Source: Hirudinaria manillensis
Taxonomy: Eukaryota > Annelida > Clitellata > Hirudinida > Hirudinidae
DNA length: 64,000 bases
Assembly (NCBI GenBank): GCA_034509925.1
Contig: CM067533.1
Location: 3,114,535 to 3,178,534, forward strand
Direction: 5' to 3'
Part shown: positions 39,936-52,091 of the stretch, in pieces
Layout: each line of letters begins with the position of its first letter
Numbering within the stretch: position 1 is the first letter of the stretch
The notes under the pieces: model-generated
Told to the model about the DNA's origin: nothing
Databases searched by the model: none
What the model saw: the letters and a program-made list of their open reading frames with translations, nothing else
Translations under genes and position numbers: made by a program

Positions 39936-42900
39936 GTCAGCAAATATCAATGTTGATTCCGTCATCAGCGCCTTCGATCAGATTCAACTGAAACGTTGGA
40001 CTGAGAGCAATACTGTCCAAGCATCCGATGAATCCCTTCGAATATTTGTAGAAAGTTCCGTGTGCCACGTCATCCATTCCACCTTGAAAAAAAAATCGAA
40101 CCAATCGAATCGGGAAGGTTTTATCGTTTCATCAAATATTTTGTTTGGTGTATCCAAATCTGGTTTGCGATTCACGACATATTATAGCTGTAGCCGCTAT
40201 TGCCGCAGGTAGATAAAAGATCAACTGTGAGCTACAATTATCTGTATTTTTAAAAATACATTTACGAGTGATAATATTACCAATAAAAAGAGCACCCTGG
40301 GCCGTTAGGTGGGTCATCAGTCCACTCGAGAGCCCTTTGACCGGCATGGAATCATCCACGTACAAATAGAGAACCTTTTTATCTCTTCGGAGTGAACAAC
40401 ATCGATTTTTATTCAGAAGTATTTCATCAATTTGACTAATAAATTTTACTATTTGTATGTTAAATACATTAATAAATTCATCACGATTTCCATCAGATAC
40501 TAGAAAATACCTAAATATCTGTAGGGTATGCCATAAGCCGTCGTCTACTTTGGTCAGGTTGTAAACGACGTTGGTCTCACCGCTACCCAAGTTGAAAGTA
40601 ACGCAGACGTGTCCTTGTTTCATTCCAACGGCAAAGAAGTCACCATATTCGCTAACATCATCTCCTGTTATCCACATCATCAAGCCGTCAGGATTGAAGG
40701 TTTTGAAGCGGAGTGACAAATTCATTGTTTTGCCGATCAGTCTGTTGTTGTTTCAGATAATAACATGTACACTTGGTGCAATGATTGACATTCATTTACC
40801 AGAAAGAATTATTGAAGTGATTTGTTTATAAGCATCACGAGTTCTAAAACCATTGACAAACTGGGCATCCTCTGTTGCAAACACCAGATGGCTTTTATGA
40901 ACATCGCTGCTTTCAGTAATGCAGGCCCCTCCAAATAAATTACAGGTTCTTATGGTTATGTGTTCTAATTATTAACGACAGCTACTTTCACGGGATGGTT
41001 TAACAAGAAGCAAATGTATGATAACCTCCTGGTAATTTTGCTGTCAATGAACAGCAAGTAGCTGTTACCGAAAAAGAAAGGGGCAGATATGGTGGTGGAA
41101 ACATCTGAAATCATCATGCGATGGTATTTACAGTCCAGCCTAATCCAACGTTTGAGTTAATTCAAGTTAATTGACTTATAATAATATTAATAAATCTATC
41201 GATGGATCAGATGTCAAATACTTTTCGTTCACTTACTTTTTTCGCAATTTTTGCTGACAAATCCGAGAGGGCAGTTGCATTTGTAAAGGTTGAGGCTGGG
41301 AACGCAGCGACCTCCATTCAAACACGGTTGAGAAATGCAGGGGTGATTGCAATCCTTCAAGTTTACGCCTGTCATCGGCTCTTCCAGGAGTTTTATTGTT
41401 CTTTTGTTGATGACGAGCTAAGAGAATCAATGCCATGTTACTTAATGTAACCTCGATGTTTTGTTTCAGAACTTAGTTGTCTGTAAATAGGATCAGCGAA
41501 GCGCCAGAGCTTCTACTGGATTGATAGTAAATTTTCAACCGTGTTATTTTTCAGAGTTTCATGGCTGAATTCAGATTGTTTTTTAAATTCTTAAATACGT
41601 TTGACAAGCAAGCAAGAGTTTACAAAAGCGTCAGACGTAAGCATTCAACGAGCCATTGTAAAATCTCTGCAATTCGATTACCTTTTGTATGCATCCTTCG
41701 AAAGATTTTTCAACCGGAACTTTTCTGGAAACCTCGTCGTAGTTCTTGTGACCTCCAATGAACAATTCCAAGAGCAGAGTGAGTTGAGTGAATGCCCCAC
41801 TTGCGATACCCTCAATCATCTGCTGATCGTTGACCTTCAGGAAACCCACCCTGCCCGTTCTGGCCGCCCAAATTGTATTCCATTCCCAAAAGATGATCGG
41901 CTCTTTGCTCCTAAATAATAATTCAGTCGATGTTTTCAATTATTAACATTTTGCCATATGTTAGTCTAAAAAGATTATAAAGTTTCGATACTTTATGATA
42001 GCATGGCCTGTTCCAAGATCGAAGGAAAAGACGACAAAGCCATTTTCAAGATAAATGGCCAGGAAATCTCCAGTTCCGTTCCTTGAATATCCATTGTATA
42101 GGAGTAAGCCGTTTCCACTTTGATGCGGCTTAACAATCAACATGATCTCCGTGTAGGACAAGACACTCCTCTGCAAACCGATGTATTGGAGATAAGAAAA
42201 CCTGGAAAATGACGGAATGTCGACCTTGTTTCCTGAAAAAGAAATAGCAATTAATTTCATTTGAATTGAATAACTATGCACCGTCGAACGTTTTATCCTT
42301 GCGTCTTTCGCAGATTCAACAGTTCGTGTAAAAAGATGATTCCAAATTCAAGGGTTTGAACGATAAAAAAAAGGTTCGATATTGGAATCCAGCCAAATAA
42401 GTCACTTTCCAAATGAGACTTCATTTGGTCTCACAAAAACTGATGAAATACTTTTGTGATTTAAGCAACACTTAATCATTTTTTTTGCTTTTCTTGTAAA
42501 TGCTAGCAAGACAGAAATAAACAGACGGAACCACGTTTATAATTGCTGTCCATCAATGAGTCGAACGTGCTTCGAAGGAGAATTCAAACTTTTCATTGAA
42601 ATGATTTGAAATTTTTAAGACCTCAAAATTAGTGAGAAATTCAAGAAGAAAAAAAGTTCATTCATGTAAATGCTCTCATTTCTTTTCATCACATTCTCAG
42701 TATAATTTTATTACTACGTCGAACCGTGGGGACAAGGACCCGCTTACCCTTGTTACCGCTGGCCCATTGAAGGATTGATTTTTGGTTTGGAAAACAACTA
42801 AAAGATCATCAACACAGCAATTCAGCATAAAATTTGCATCACTTCGACAAATTTAATGTTCTGATTATGTCAATGATTGGTGATGATACAGCGATGTAAT

Positions 42901-45900
42901 AATATTAAAAAGACAAGTTAGGACGAAATAAGGATATTAAATCCGATTAATATTTAATTATTACTTGTTCAGAAGGTCATATTTGATAATTTTAAGTCAG
43001 AAGTATTCAAGAGTTTAGGGCTCCAGTGAAACCAATGCCCTTCTTCCACGTGATTTACGAAAAACATTTACACTCGGTGAACGGGATGAGGCAGATTAAA
43101 TGGTTAAATTCAATATTTAACTATTATTAACACCTATTTTTCTCCTAAGTTCCGGCAAATGTTTCCTACAAACTGAGCCTCAAAGCCTCCCGTCGAAGTA
43201 TGTTGTGGATCCACCGCTGATCCAAAGTAATGAAAAGAATCAATGCATGTCTCTTAACAATTAATATTTGTAATTTGTACGAACTTACACTTCAGATCAC
43301 AAAATGAGGCATTATAAGCCTAATAAATATTTCGTAAATGCAATCCATCCACCATTTAATGAATAATTTATTATTATTATTATTGTTATTATTATTGTTG
43401 TTGTTATTATGTTTATTCTTTAAAGCTGTTACTAAATGATATCAATAATAATTGTTAAGTAATACATTAATAAGTAATAAATTCTTTGACTTCATGAAAG
43501 CAAGACTTGAATAAATCATTGGAAGAAAATCCTGCTGAGACGTAATCTCTCAAGTACTGCCGAACAATTCTAATAAATTTCATTTATTTTTGCCATTTAT
43601 TTCTTTAATTATATTATTTTCTTTAAAGCAAATATATATAATTGTTGTATAATAGTATAATATCGTAATTACGTAATGCTAGACGTGCAATGTTACAATT
43701 ATTTTCTTTAAAGCAAAGTATTCTTTAAAGCAGTATTGTATAATAGTTTGTATAATATTGTAATTTTGTAACGTTACAGGTGACCAGTCAGCCTAGAATG
43801 TGGAGTCCGCGCTAAATAGAAAATAATAAAGAATTACCAAATAATTAAATAATAATAATAATAAATCTAAATAGATAAATAATAAACAATTATCAAGTAA
43901 TTAAATAATAATAAATCTTTAAAAATAAATAATAAATAAACAATTATCGGATAATTAAATAATAATAATAATAATAATAGTTGATTTGTATAGCGCCATA
44001 TGCATAGCGTCGGAGGCGCTTTGTGTGATGTTGTGTCTAGTCCGGTAGGTATTTCCTGAAGAGGTGAGTCTTCAGGTGACGCTTGAAGAGCTCCAGGGAT
44101 GGCTGGGCTCTCACAGATGGGGGTAGCTCGTTCCAGACTGCCGGAGCGGCGTGTGAAAAACCTCTGTCGACGATGGTCGCCCCGTGGACCGGTTGATAGA
44201 GGTGGACGGTGTCAGATGAGCGAAGGCTAGAGGGTGGGTGGCGACGCTGTATGAGGCGATGGAGATATGGCGGACATGACGTCGCCTGTATGCGATATGT
44301 GATGGTTGATATTTTAAATGAGATTCGGGCGGCGATAGGTAACCAGTGCAGTTCTCTCAGGCACTCAGAGCTGTCAAGACACGGGTTAAGTAGCACGAGC
44401 TTGGCTAACTTATTTTGGATGCCTTGAAGTGATTGGATCAGGGAAGCAGATGATCCATACAGAAGAGAGTTGCAGTAGTCGAGGCGAGATAGAACCAGCG
44501 AGCGGGCGAGTGCAGATGTTGTGTCAACGGAGAGGAGTGGGCGGATATGACGTATAGCCCAGATGAGATGGTTGCAGGCTTTAACTATGGAGGCTACGTG
44601 TTGTCTGAAGCTCAGGTGAGAATCAAACGTGACCCCAAGAAGTTTTAGAGTAGCCGAGGAAGGGAGAGCAGTTCCTGCTATCTCTGCTGAGGACGGAGGG
44701 TTGAGGGCTTTAATGTTCGTGGGTGTACCGATGAACATGAGTTCGGACTTGTGGGGATTGAGCTGAAGGAAGTTCACGAGATGCCAGTCATTTATAGCCT
44801 CGGTACACTTACGTAAGTTGTCAAGCTGATCAGTAAGATTATGACTGGAGAGTGCGCAGTACAGGCTGGTGTCATCAGCATATTGATGGAACGATACATT
44901 GTAGGCTTGCACTATGCTGGATAAAGGCGAGGTGTGAGTAGTAAAGAGTAGGGGTCCAAGGACTGAGCCTTGGGGAACTCCAGCGAGGAGCTCTACAGGA
45001 GAGGAGGAGTGTTCACCTAGTTTGACATATTTGACATACCTAGTTCTATTAGATAGATAGGATTGGAGCCAAGATAGAGCAAGTCCGTCAATTCCAAAAT
45101 CTATCTTGAGTCTCTCCAGCAGTATTTGGTGATTGATGGTGTCAAAAGCAGCCGAGAGATCGAGGCCGACCATTGCTGCACAGCAGCGATTGCCGCATAG
45201 TCTGGAGAGGTCGTTGAAGATATGGGAGAGGGCCGTTTCTGTTGAGAAACCAGGTCTGTAGGCGGATTGAAAAGACGAAAAGTTGGAGGAGGAAGTAATA
45301 TGTGGACGGATTCTGGACAGGATGAGTCTCTCTAGCAGTTTAGACATGGTAGAGAGGTTGGAGATTGGTCTGTAATTTGCAGGGTTGGCAGAGTCAAGGT
45401 TTGATTTTTTCAGGAGAGGGAGAACCTGAGCTCTTTTGAAGATAGTGGGAAATGTGCCAGTGCTGAAGGAGAGATTTGCTAGCTTGGATAGGATAGGAGA
45501 TAGGATCAGAGCATATTTCTTGAGCAGGGGAGTAGGAAATGAGTCGAGAGGAGATGTCTTGTTTGGTAGAAGGCGAATAGCCCTGGTGACCTCTTCTGAG
45601 GACACCGGTGGGAGTATCGACATTGAAGTACCTGAGTATTGCCTGGCTGGGAAAGATGCGGTGGATGATTTGGCGATTTTGTCAGTGATTGAATCATGAA
45701 TCTTGCTTATTTTGGTAATGAAGAATGAGTTGAATGAAGTGACGAGAGCGAGACACTCTTCCTCGGTGTAATATTGTTGTGGGCGAGTGTGAAGAAGTCT
45801 GTGTAGGGCGCGCCACCTGGCACGGGGGCTCGCGTCGGAGTTGAGCTCCTCTTTGATGGCGGAAGCCCTAGAGTTGAGGATGGCGTTCCTGGCAGTCGCT

Positions 45901-46393
45901 TTGGCGGACTTGTAGAGCTGCTTAGCGGCCTCCGAGCGCTCCCGGAGGTAGCGACGTCCCAGTCGTCTGCAGTTCTTTTTTGCTTCAACTGCCTCCTTGG
46001 ATAGTTGACAGTTTGGAAGATGGCCAACTCGAATGGTCTGTCTACCGATAGGAGCGTGCTTGTCAAAGAGGTTCTGGAGTGATTCGTGGACGAATAATAA
46101 TAAATCTCTGTGAAAATGCTCTCTGATGATTGCAGGCTCCCATTAAAACTTCTATTGTATGGAGGTTTGTGCTTCCTGTGCTTTCGAACCAAACTACAGT
46201 CACGTACGTATAATTATAATTTGAATATAATAAAAAATTAATATAAATATAATTCAAAAGAAGACAAATATAATAATAAAATATAAACAAATAAATCTTT
46301 TCAGAGACATAATTGGACAACTGAACGGACACTACATTGTTAGCAATAAGGTCGCAAATCATCGTTGATTTGGGCCAAAAGCATTTCATAAAA

Positions 46394-46433
<40 letters not shown>

Positions 46434-46690
46434 GTTATTAATATTGCATGTTATTATTATAATTATTATTATATTGTTATTAATAATAATATTATTATCT
46501 CATTTAAATTCAATCACAAGTTGCTTTATTATAATAACTGAATTAATTTCATAAAATGTTATTATTACTGTCAGTGTCCGACCTTCCAACGTATCGCGGA
46601 GCAACCCAGGATAGTTACAATTATTATTATTATTGTTGTTGTTGTTGTTTTTGTTGCTGCTGCTGCTGTTGTTGTTGTCAATAATGATGA

Positions 46691-46750
<60 letters not shown>

Positions 46751-49286
46751 TAATAACAATAATAACAATAATAATAATAATAAATAATCTATAATAATAA
46801 TGTGATCATCTAATTATTAATATTTATATAATAATAATAATTATTATTATTATTTAAACTCTATTGCGACTTAAACATTCGTAACTGACTTTGTCCGCAG
46901 TTTGTGCCGCCAGTTCCGAGCGGACAGAGGCAGACGAAACCTTCTGCGAAGTCGTCGACGCACGTTCCACCGTTCAGGCATTGAACGTGGTTGCAAGACG
47001 AAGATGCACAATTATCTGAAATCGAAGCCGATGAATTAAATTGAATTTTAAATATTTATTTATTTATTTATTAAATATTAACAACTGAATGAGCTTCGTT
47101 GAGCGATTCATCATATTATTATCATTTTTGTTATTATTATTATTATTATTATCATTATCATCATCATCATCATCAATCAATCAATCAATCAACCGTCATC
47201 AATATTAATGAACGTTGATGTCCATTAAAATCCCCATTTATTTATTTGTTCATTTATTTTATGTAAAACATCCGCACGACATCCCCGTGTCGTGGAATTT
47301 TTAAATACACGTTTTATGGCTCTTTGACGCTCCACTGATGCGAACTTTTCGAAGATGACAACGGAAAAATGGCCGTCTCTTGACGATGAAGCCGTCCATT
47401 CAAATGCCGCTCACCGGTTGCTCTCAGCCGATCTTCGGTTGTTATTTGTTTTATTTGCTTTTTATTTGTGATTTTTATTCATCCAATGGCATCGAATCAT
47501 TCAAATCTTGCTACGTATACTCCGAGTTTAATTCCATTTCTTTTTAATTATCCGACAAATCAGATTAATGTCTTTAAATTTTCGTGTGAATTCTAATCTG
47601 AGTCTAAACTAGCGATATGGTTTAAGTAACAATTATAATTGTTGTAACATCATTGCCTTTCAAATCTGTGCGTGTTCCATTTATGGTGAAAGTCGTGATG
47701 ATGTCGTTAATAATGATCTGATGTGCTAATAAATATTGATTAATGAAACTTACAGTTTAAAATGAATCACCAGTTATTCAAATCTGATGGATTCAAAAAG
47801 CACCCGTATAAATAACGCCATAAATAACGGCCGATTGTAAACACGACACTTCATTAAAAATGTCAGGAACGTTCTGACGATTTGTCAACGACGTGAAATA
47901 ACATAAAGAAAATATCACTTTGTTCCTGTTTTTCATCAATCAAGTAGCAATGTTTCCAGACCAATATTCCAGCTGCGAAGAGTTTGTCCATGGTTGGCTT
48001 TGGTTCTCAGATCGACTTGCTTGCCATTGACGTGAAACCTTCTTATGCAACCAGTGAAGTTGCTCTTGATGCCTGTCAACTTCTTCAGTTCAGACTCCTC
48101 TGTGAATCCTCCCACGTACACCTCGTTGCAGGAGTTTATGTGAAAGAATTGACCCTAGTCGTATATAAAATACACTATAACGTCAACAAGAGCGTAACTA
48201 ACAGTAATGATTATTAGTTAACTTATAGCAATAACTATTATTGATAATAGTCCTCGTCATTGTCAAATATTTAATAGAAAGAAGTCCCATGACCATCGAT
48301 AAATGTACAAACAACACACACACACACACAGAGAAACTGAGTAAATGTCAAATCAAAGGAGAATTATTTTCAATTAAACCTTTCATGACTCTTGCAGGCG
48401 CAACAGTCCAAAATAAAAAGGAAGATTGCGTGAGATTTCTTATCACAAGAAGAACAAGAAGAAGAAGAAGAAGAAGAAGAAGAAGAAGAAGAAGAAGAAG
48501 AAGAAGAAGAAGAAGAAGAAGAAGAAGGAGAAAGAAACTCTTTTCGCTCACGAGAGGAAAATGAAACGAACATCCATCCCAACAAACCTGAGACTTTCCA
48601 GAAACCTCCGAAAATTTATTTAAAGTCACAGAGGCGTTCCAATAGTTGCGATGGACGGAAATTCTGTTCCATTCACGCGGTTTGACCTGCTCCAATGTTC
48701 CTATGTCTCCGTCTCCAGAACCGCAGTCGAACCTAATCCATTAATTTGATTTATTTAATTAATTAATTTATTTATTAACTTGTATTAGAATTGTTATAAC
48801 TTAACTAATGTATATACGGGCTGTGATTATTGCACACATTAAACCTCACTCCTCCATAGATATTTATTGCTATTTATTCTTTTAATTCTAACAAACTTTG
48901 TTGGCACTTATTAAACATTTATTAATGGTAGTACCACTCGGTCCAGCAAAACATAAAAAAAAATAAATGAACCAACTGATGTAATCGTTCAGCATATCGT
49001 ATTATAAAACAATATGTCTGAATATGTTGACTATTTGTGACAACCCGATCGGTTATTAAGACATCATATTTTCAAATGAACAACCTGAAATGAACGTGTC
49101 CTTGTTTGAGGAAGATGGCGAAATAGTCAGGGTGGTGGCCTGAGCTGCTTTTGGCAAGGACCAAGATACCTGAAGAGGTGTCTGCTTTGAACTCAATCGA
49201 CAGCGAGAAAGCCTTGTATCCATTTTCGATGGATGGCAGAACCAGGAAGCTCTGACCGGAAAATCGCGGATATTTGAAAGTCGATT
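39936..49286 (-). CDS. EGFLAM: Pikachurin (EGFLAM)-like LamG/EGF extracellular protein, ten 3' exons
   Basis: Exons in coding order: 49286-49085, 48732-48588, 48154-47962, 47015-46890, 42232-41992, 41910-41682, 41417-41233, 40741-40511, 40384-40281 and 40081-39936 (TGA). All phases close. Domains: LamG1 ([12 protein letters not shown] to [16 protein letters not shown]), EGF ([12 protein letters not shown]...[12 protein letters not shown]), LamG2 ([15 protein letters not shown] to SFEGCIQK), EGF ([12 protein letters not shown]...[12 protein letters not shown]), LamG3 ([14 protein letters not shown] to [12 protein letters not shown], ending NIDIC). LG-EGF-LG-EGF-LG with single EGFs and this ending match pikachurin, a secreted matrix protein that binds dystroglycan at photoreceptor synapses in vertebrates. 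Agrin and perlecan have similar modules but different EGF spacing. The 5' exons (FN3 domains and first EGF in the family) were not found before eIF4E. The 4.66-kb intron after exon 4 carries an L2-like insertion. Confidence 0.82.
42233..43960. other. Pikachurin-like intron 4, part without features
   Basis: AT-rich, with (TTA)n and (AAT)n runs near 43368-43410 and 43850-43980. No coding content was recognised. The right part of the intron is occupied by the L2-like element. Confidence 0.5.
43960..46095 (-). mobile_element. L2/CR1-like non-LTR retrotransposon, long open ORF2, 5'-truncated
   Basis: Minus-strand open frame from about 46095 to the stop at 44037, about 680 codons with no break. 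It starts at LFDKHAPI, just after the missing endonuclease domain, and contains a complete reverse transcriptase: [67 protein letters not shown] and [14 protein letters not shown], then the usual C-terminal block ending [12 protein letters not shown]. The 3' UTR is about 60 bases and ends GGCGCTATACAAATCAA followed by (ATT)n, the ending typical of L2-type elements. The unbroken frame means a recent insertion. It lies in, and in the same orientation as, the pikachurin-like gene. A shorter relative lies at 32.2 kb. Confidence 0.9.
46390..46775. repeat. Composite (ATT)n / (AAT)n / (TTG)n microsatellite region
   Basis: Several trinucleotide blocks in a row: (ATT)n at about 46396-46433, a (TTG)/(CTG) block at 46633-46678 and (AAT)n at about 46694-46778. 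The two ATT-type blocks are complementary and could fold back. Confidence 0.8.
48448..48526. repeat. (GAA)n microsatellite in a pikachurin-like intron
   Basis: About 26 near-perfect GAA units on the + strand (TTC on the gene strand) within the intron between LamG1 exons 2 and 3, 62 bases from an exon edge. Long Arg, Lys, Ser or Leu translations here are artefacts of the repeat. Confidence 0.95.
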
Positions 49287-52091
49287 CTGCAAGCGAAGGT
49301 GACTTGTGATCGATTCGTTTTCATTGTAAATCCAGGATTTTGTTCCTCCTCGATAAGTTGTACCAATCGTTTGTTCATTCGCTGCGAGACGACGACGACG
49401 ACGATGGCGACGACGATGACGACTACGAACCTGCTTCGCATGTAATAATTTGCTCGAAAGCAAAAATGGTGATTAACCGGTCGGCAATGCTTAATTTGCC
49501 CGCATTAATTATCGTCCATTTTCATCGGGAGAGAGATCAAAAAATCACGGAGAATAGGGTTGTCATTTGCGTTCAAAGGAGGTAATAAATTAATAAAAAA
49601 AGATAAACGTGTTTTGTGTCCAAGAAGTTCCCCGGTTGCTTTCAAACTCGCATTAAAAAGCAGACTACATGCTGCACGAAGGCAATTGTATCAATTCATT
49701 TGGGAATAATTTTTCATTATTAAAGAACTCCCTCTGTCGCTTCCGAGAGGTTTTTTTTTATACCCAGCATTCCTGGCTTTTTACTTGAAATTGCTCGAAA
49801 TTGTAGCAGCAAAGAATTGGTATAAAAAAAAAGGAAAGAGAGGTAAATAAATCAATGACGGTCGAATTTGTATTCAGACCTCACGCTTCTGAGGTCCCGC
49901 ATTTATCTCGAAGGCTTGCCTTTTAACGACTTTCACAAGTGGTGCAGAATAGACAAGTTGATGCCAACAAGACGTACTTTCACCTCTCATACGCCATCTG
50001 TCGTAGGTAATAAAAAGTGTTCCCACCTTGAAATTGTCTGCTCCTCTGCAGTGCCAGCTGAACTGCCGGAAATATGGCAAACAGGCCTTCCACAATTTCG
50101 ATCCATTTCAGAATCATCTCTGGAGAAGCTCTCCTGTCACAAGTTCCTACTTTATATCATAAATTCATAGCTACAGGTTGAACTCAGTTTTGTCTGGTTT
50201 ATTATTTTATTTTATTTTTTTTTAAATTAATTAAAACTCAATTCTGATGAAATTTTTCGATCCATCGACTTGCCGATACACGCGAAAGTCGACATTACGT
50301 TCTGCCTCTGAAACTTATAAGCGTTTCATCGGATGCTTGTGTGTTCGTGCAAACACGAAACTCTTAAAATGCTTCGCTGGCGAGAGTAGATTTAATCATT
50401 TGTTGACTTCAGTTTAAGATACGTTTCATTTAATAACATTCCATCGGCTGTTATTTATTCCAACGGCTCTTGTTAAATTAGATCAATCATGATCGCTCAT
50501 CCTTGGAGTTATAATTTCAAAGAATTGAGGAAATTTAGATACCAAGTAAATCATAAATGTGGAGTTTAAGAAGTCCCACGAAACCAATGGAGCTTTTGAA
50601 CTTAAATCATTCATGGCTCTTTGCGTGCCATGTTATTTGCAATCTTTTTTCCCTTGATTTATAATTTAATTTAATGGTTCTTATCGTCAAATGCCTTCTG
50701 TATGATTTACTAAATCGCGATTGTCATTAATGTTAATGTTAGAAACCGTATTGGACGTTAGCAATATTACAATACCAACAGTACAATATCTTGTTATAGC
50801 CACAGTGTGTGATTATGGTATAGAGATTTTATTAATTTAGTCTTTCATTTAGTAATTTAATTAATTCTGATTTCTATATTAATGCAAAATTCACTTTTCA
50901 AATTTCTTCTAAAAATATTAATCTCATTTCACAGCAACAGCGCGGTTTTGAATCCCGGGTCGCCGACACAATCTTGATTCCCGCCAAAGCTTGGTTCACA
51001 GATGTCAAGGAGTAGCAGGTCATTATTGGACGCCATTGTAGCTTCTTGAGACACGTTTTGTAGAGATAGAATTTCAAGAACGTAATGGTTCGTCTCCTTG
51101 CCTAAAATAGTCGACACGGAACCGACGAAAATATGGCACAAACACTAAGACTACGGTGAAGAACTTCTCAAGAGCAGAGTATAAAGCAAATTTCTGTTGC
51201 GTGTAGAATGGACTTCTTCACCAGTGACACGAAACAAACAAACCTATGCAATTTTCTAACTCACGATTGCGCCCCCGTACGGGCCATTCCAACAATCTTG
51301 GAGAGAAATTACTAAGCTGACAAATTATAGTCACAAGGGAAGGTTGAGTGTTTCATCTAGCCTCAATCTATGCTCCAAACAACGCAACAGCCCGTCAGAT
51401 GTGCACTACGTATTGCTACCTAAATCAGACTTTTAAGGTATTCATGGTACTAGGAGCAGGTACTTAAGTTCTTTTTTGCATGCCAGTACCAGTTTTTGAA
51501 ACAAAATACTGGCTTTAAGTTGGATACTTTAGCTGCCTTGGTCCTTCAAGCATTCAACAATCATCTCTCAAAAATGCTTGAACCTAATCAAATCACCAGG
51601 CATCTTCCAATTTCAACTTCATGGAAACCATGTAGAAACATCATAAGGCAATCAGCCAATGGGAAATCTGTGTTGAATCATCCACATCAGCTAATAAAAT
51701 CTGAAGGAGAATGCATTACATCATGTACAATAAGATGAGAGCCAGATAACTACATTTCAATGATCAATTTCGACAAATTTCTATAAGGAGACACCAAAAG
51801 TAGTCATTTCGGAGACCTACGAGCTTGCATGCTTATGTATATATATATATGTATGTATTATCCTAAGGCCATCCGATCAAAATGATTAAAAAGTACAAAC
51901 AAAAATAACGCAAGCCAGGTGTCAAGAAAAAAGAATTTATCGCGTCTTTCTCAAAAATTGACAAGCTCGTTCCACACTCTCAAACCCTATAACAGCTCTT
52001 CGTAACCGAACCGATCTTGACCGAGTTATCCTTGTGAACCTGTAATGACAAATCTGCATGCATTCTGGGCAATAAGTAAAATCGGGTAAAG
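49287..52091. other. Region between pikachurin-like exons and eIF4E
   Basis: The missing 5' exons of the pikachurin-like gene should lie here or further right. Minus-strand open pieces at about 50095-49874 and 51141-50929 are bounded by plausible splice sites, and the latter has three Cys (CEPSFGGNQDC). Neither matches a FN3 or EGF module well enough to call. A + strand frame at 51496-51738 is unrecognised. An (AT)n run lies at about 51840. Confidence 0.35.

Noticed and set aside
45436-45699. Plus-strand 87-codon frame in the L2-like element
   Set aside because: It is antisense to the continuous ORF2 reading and has no domain.
46390-46800. Possible CRISPR-like or satellite array
   Set aside because: It is only trinucleotide microsatellite with no spacers, and the genome is eukaryotic.
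48241-48695. Poly-Arg, poly-Lys, poly-Ser and poly-Leu proteins
   Set aside because: They are translations of the GAA repeat, not genes.
39936-49286. Calling the LamG/EGF gene agrin, perlecan or neurexin
   Set aside because: Single EGFs between three LamG domains and the C-terminal sequence fit pikachurin better; neurexin would have a transmembrane end.
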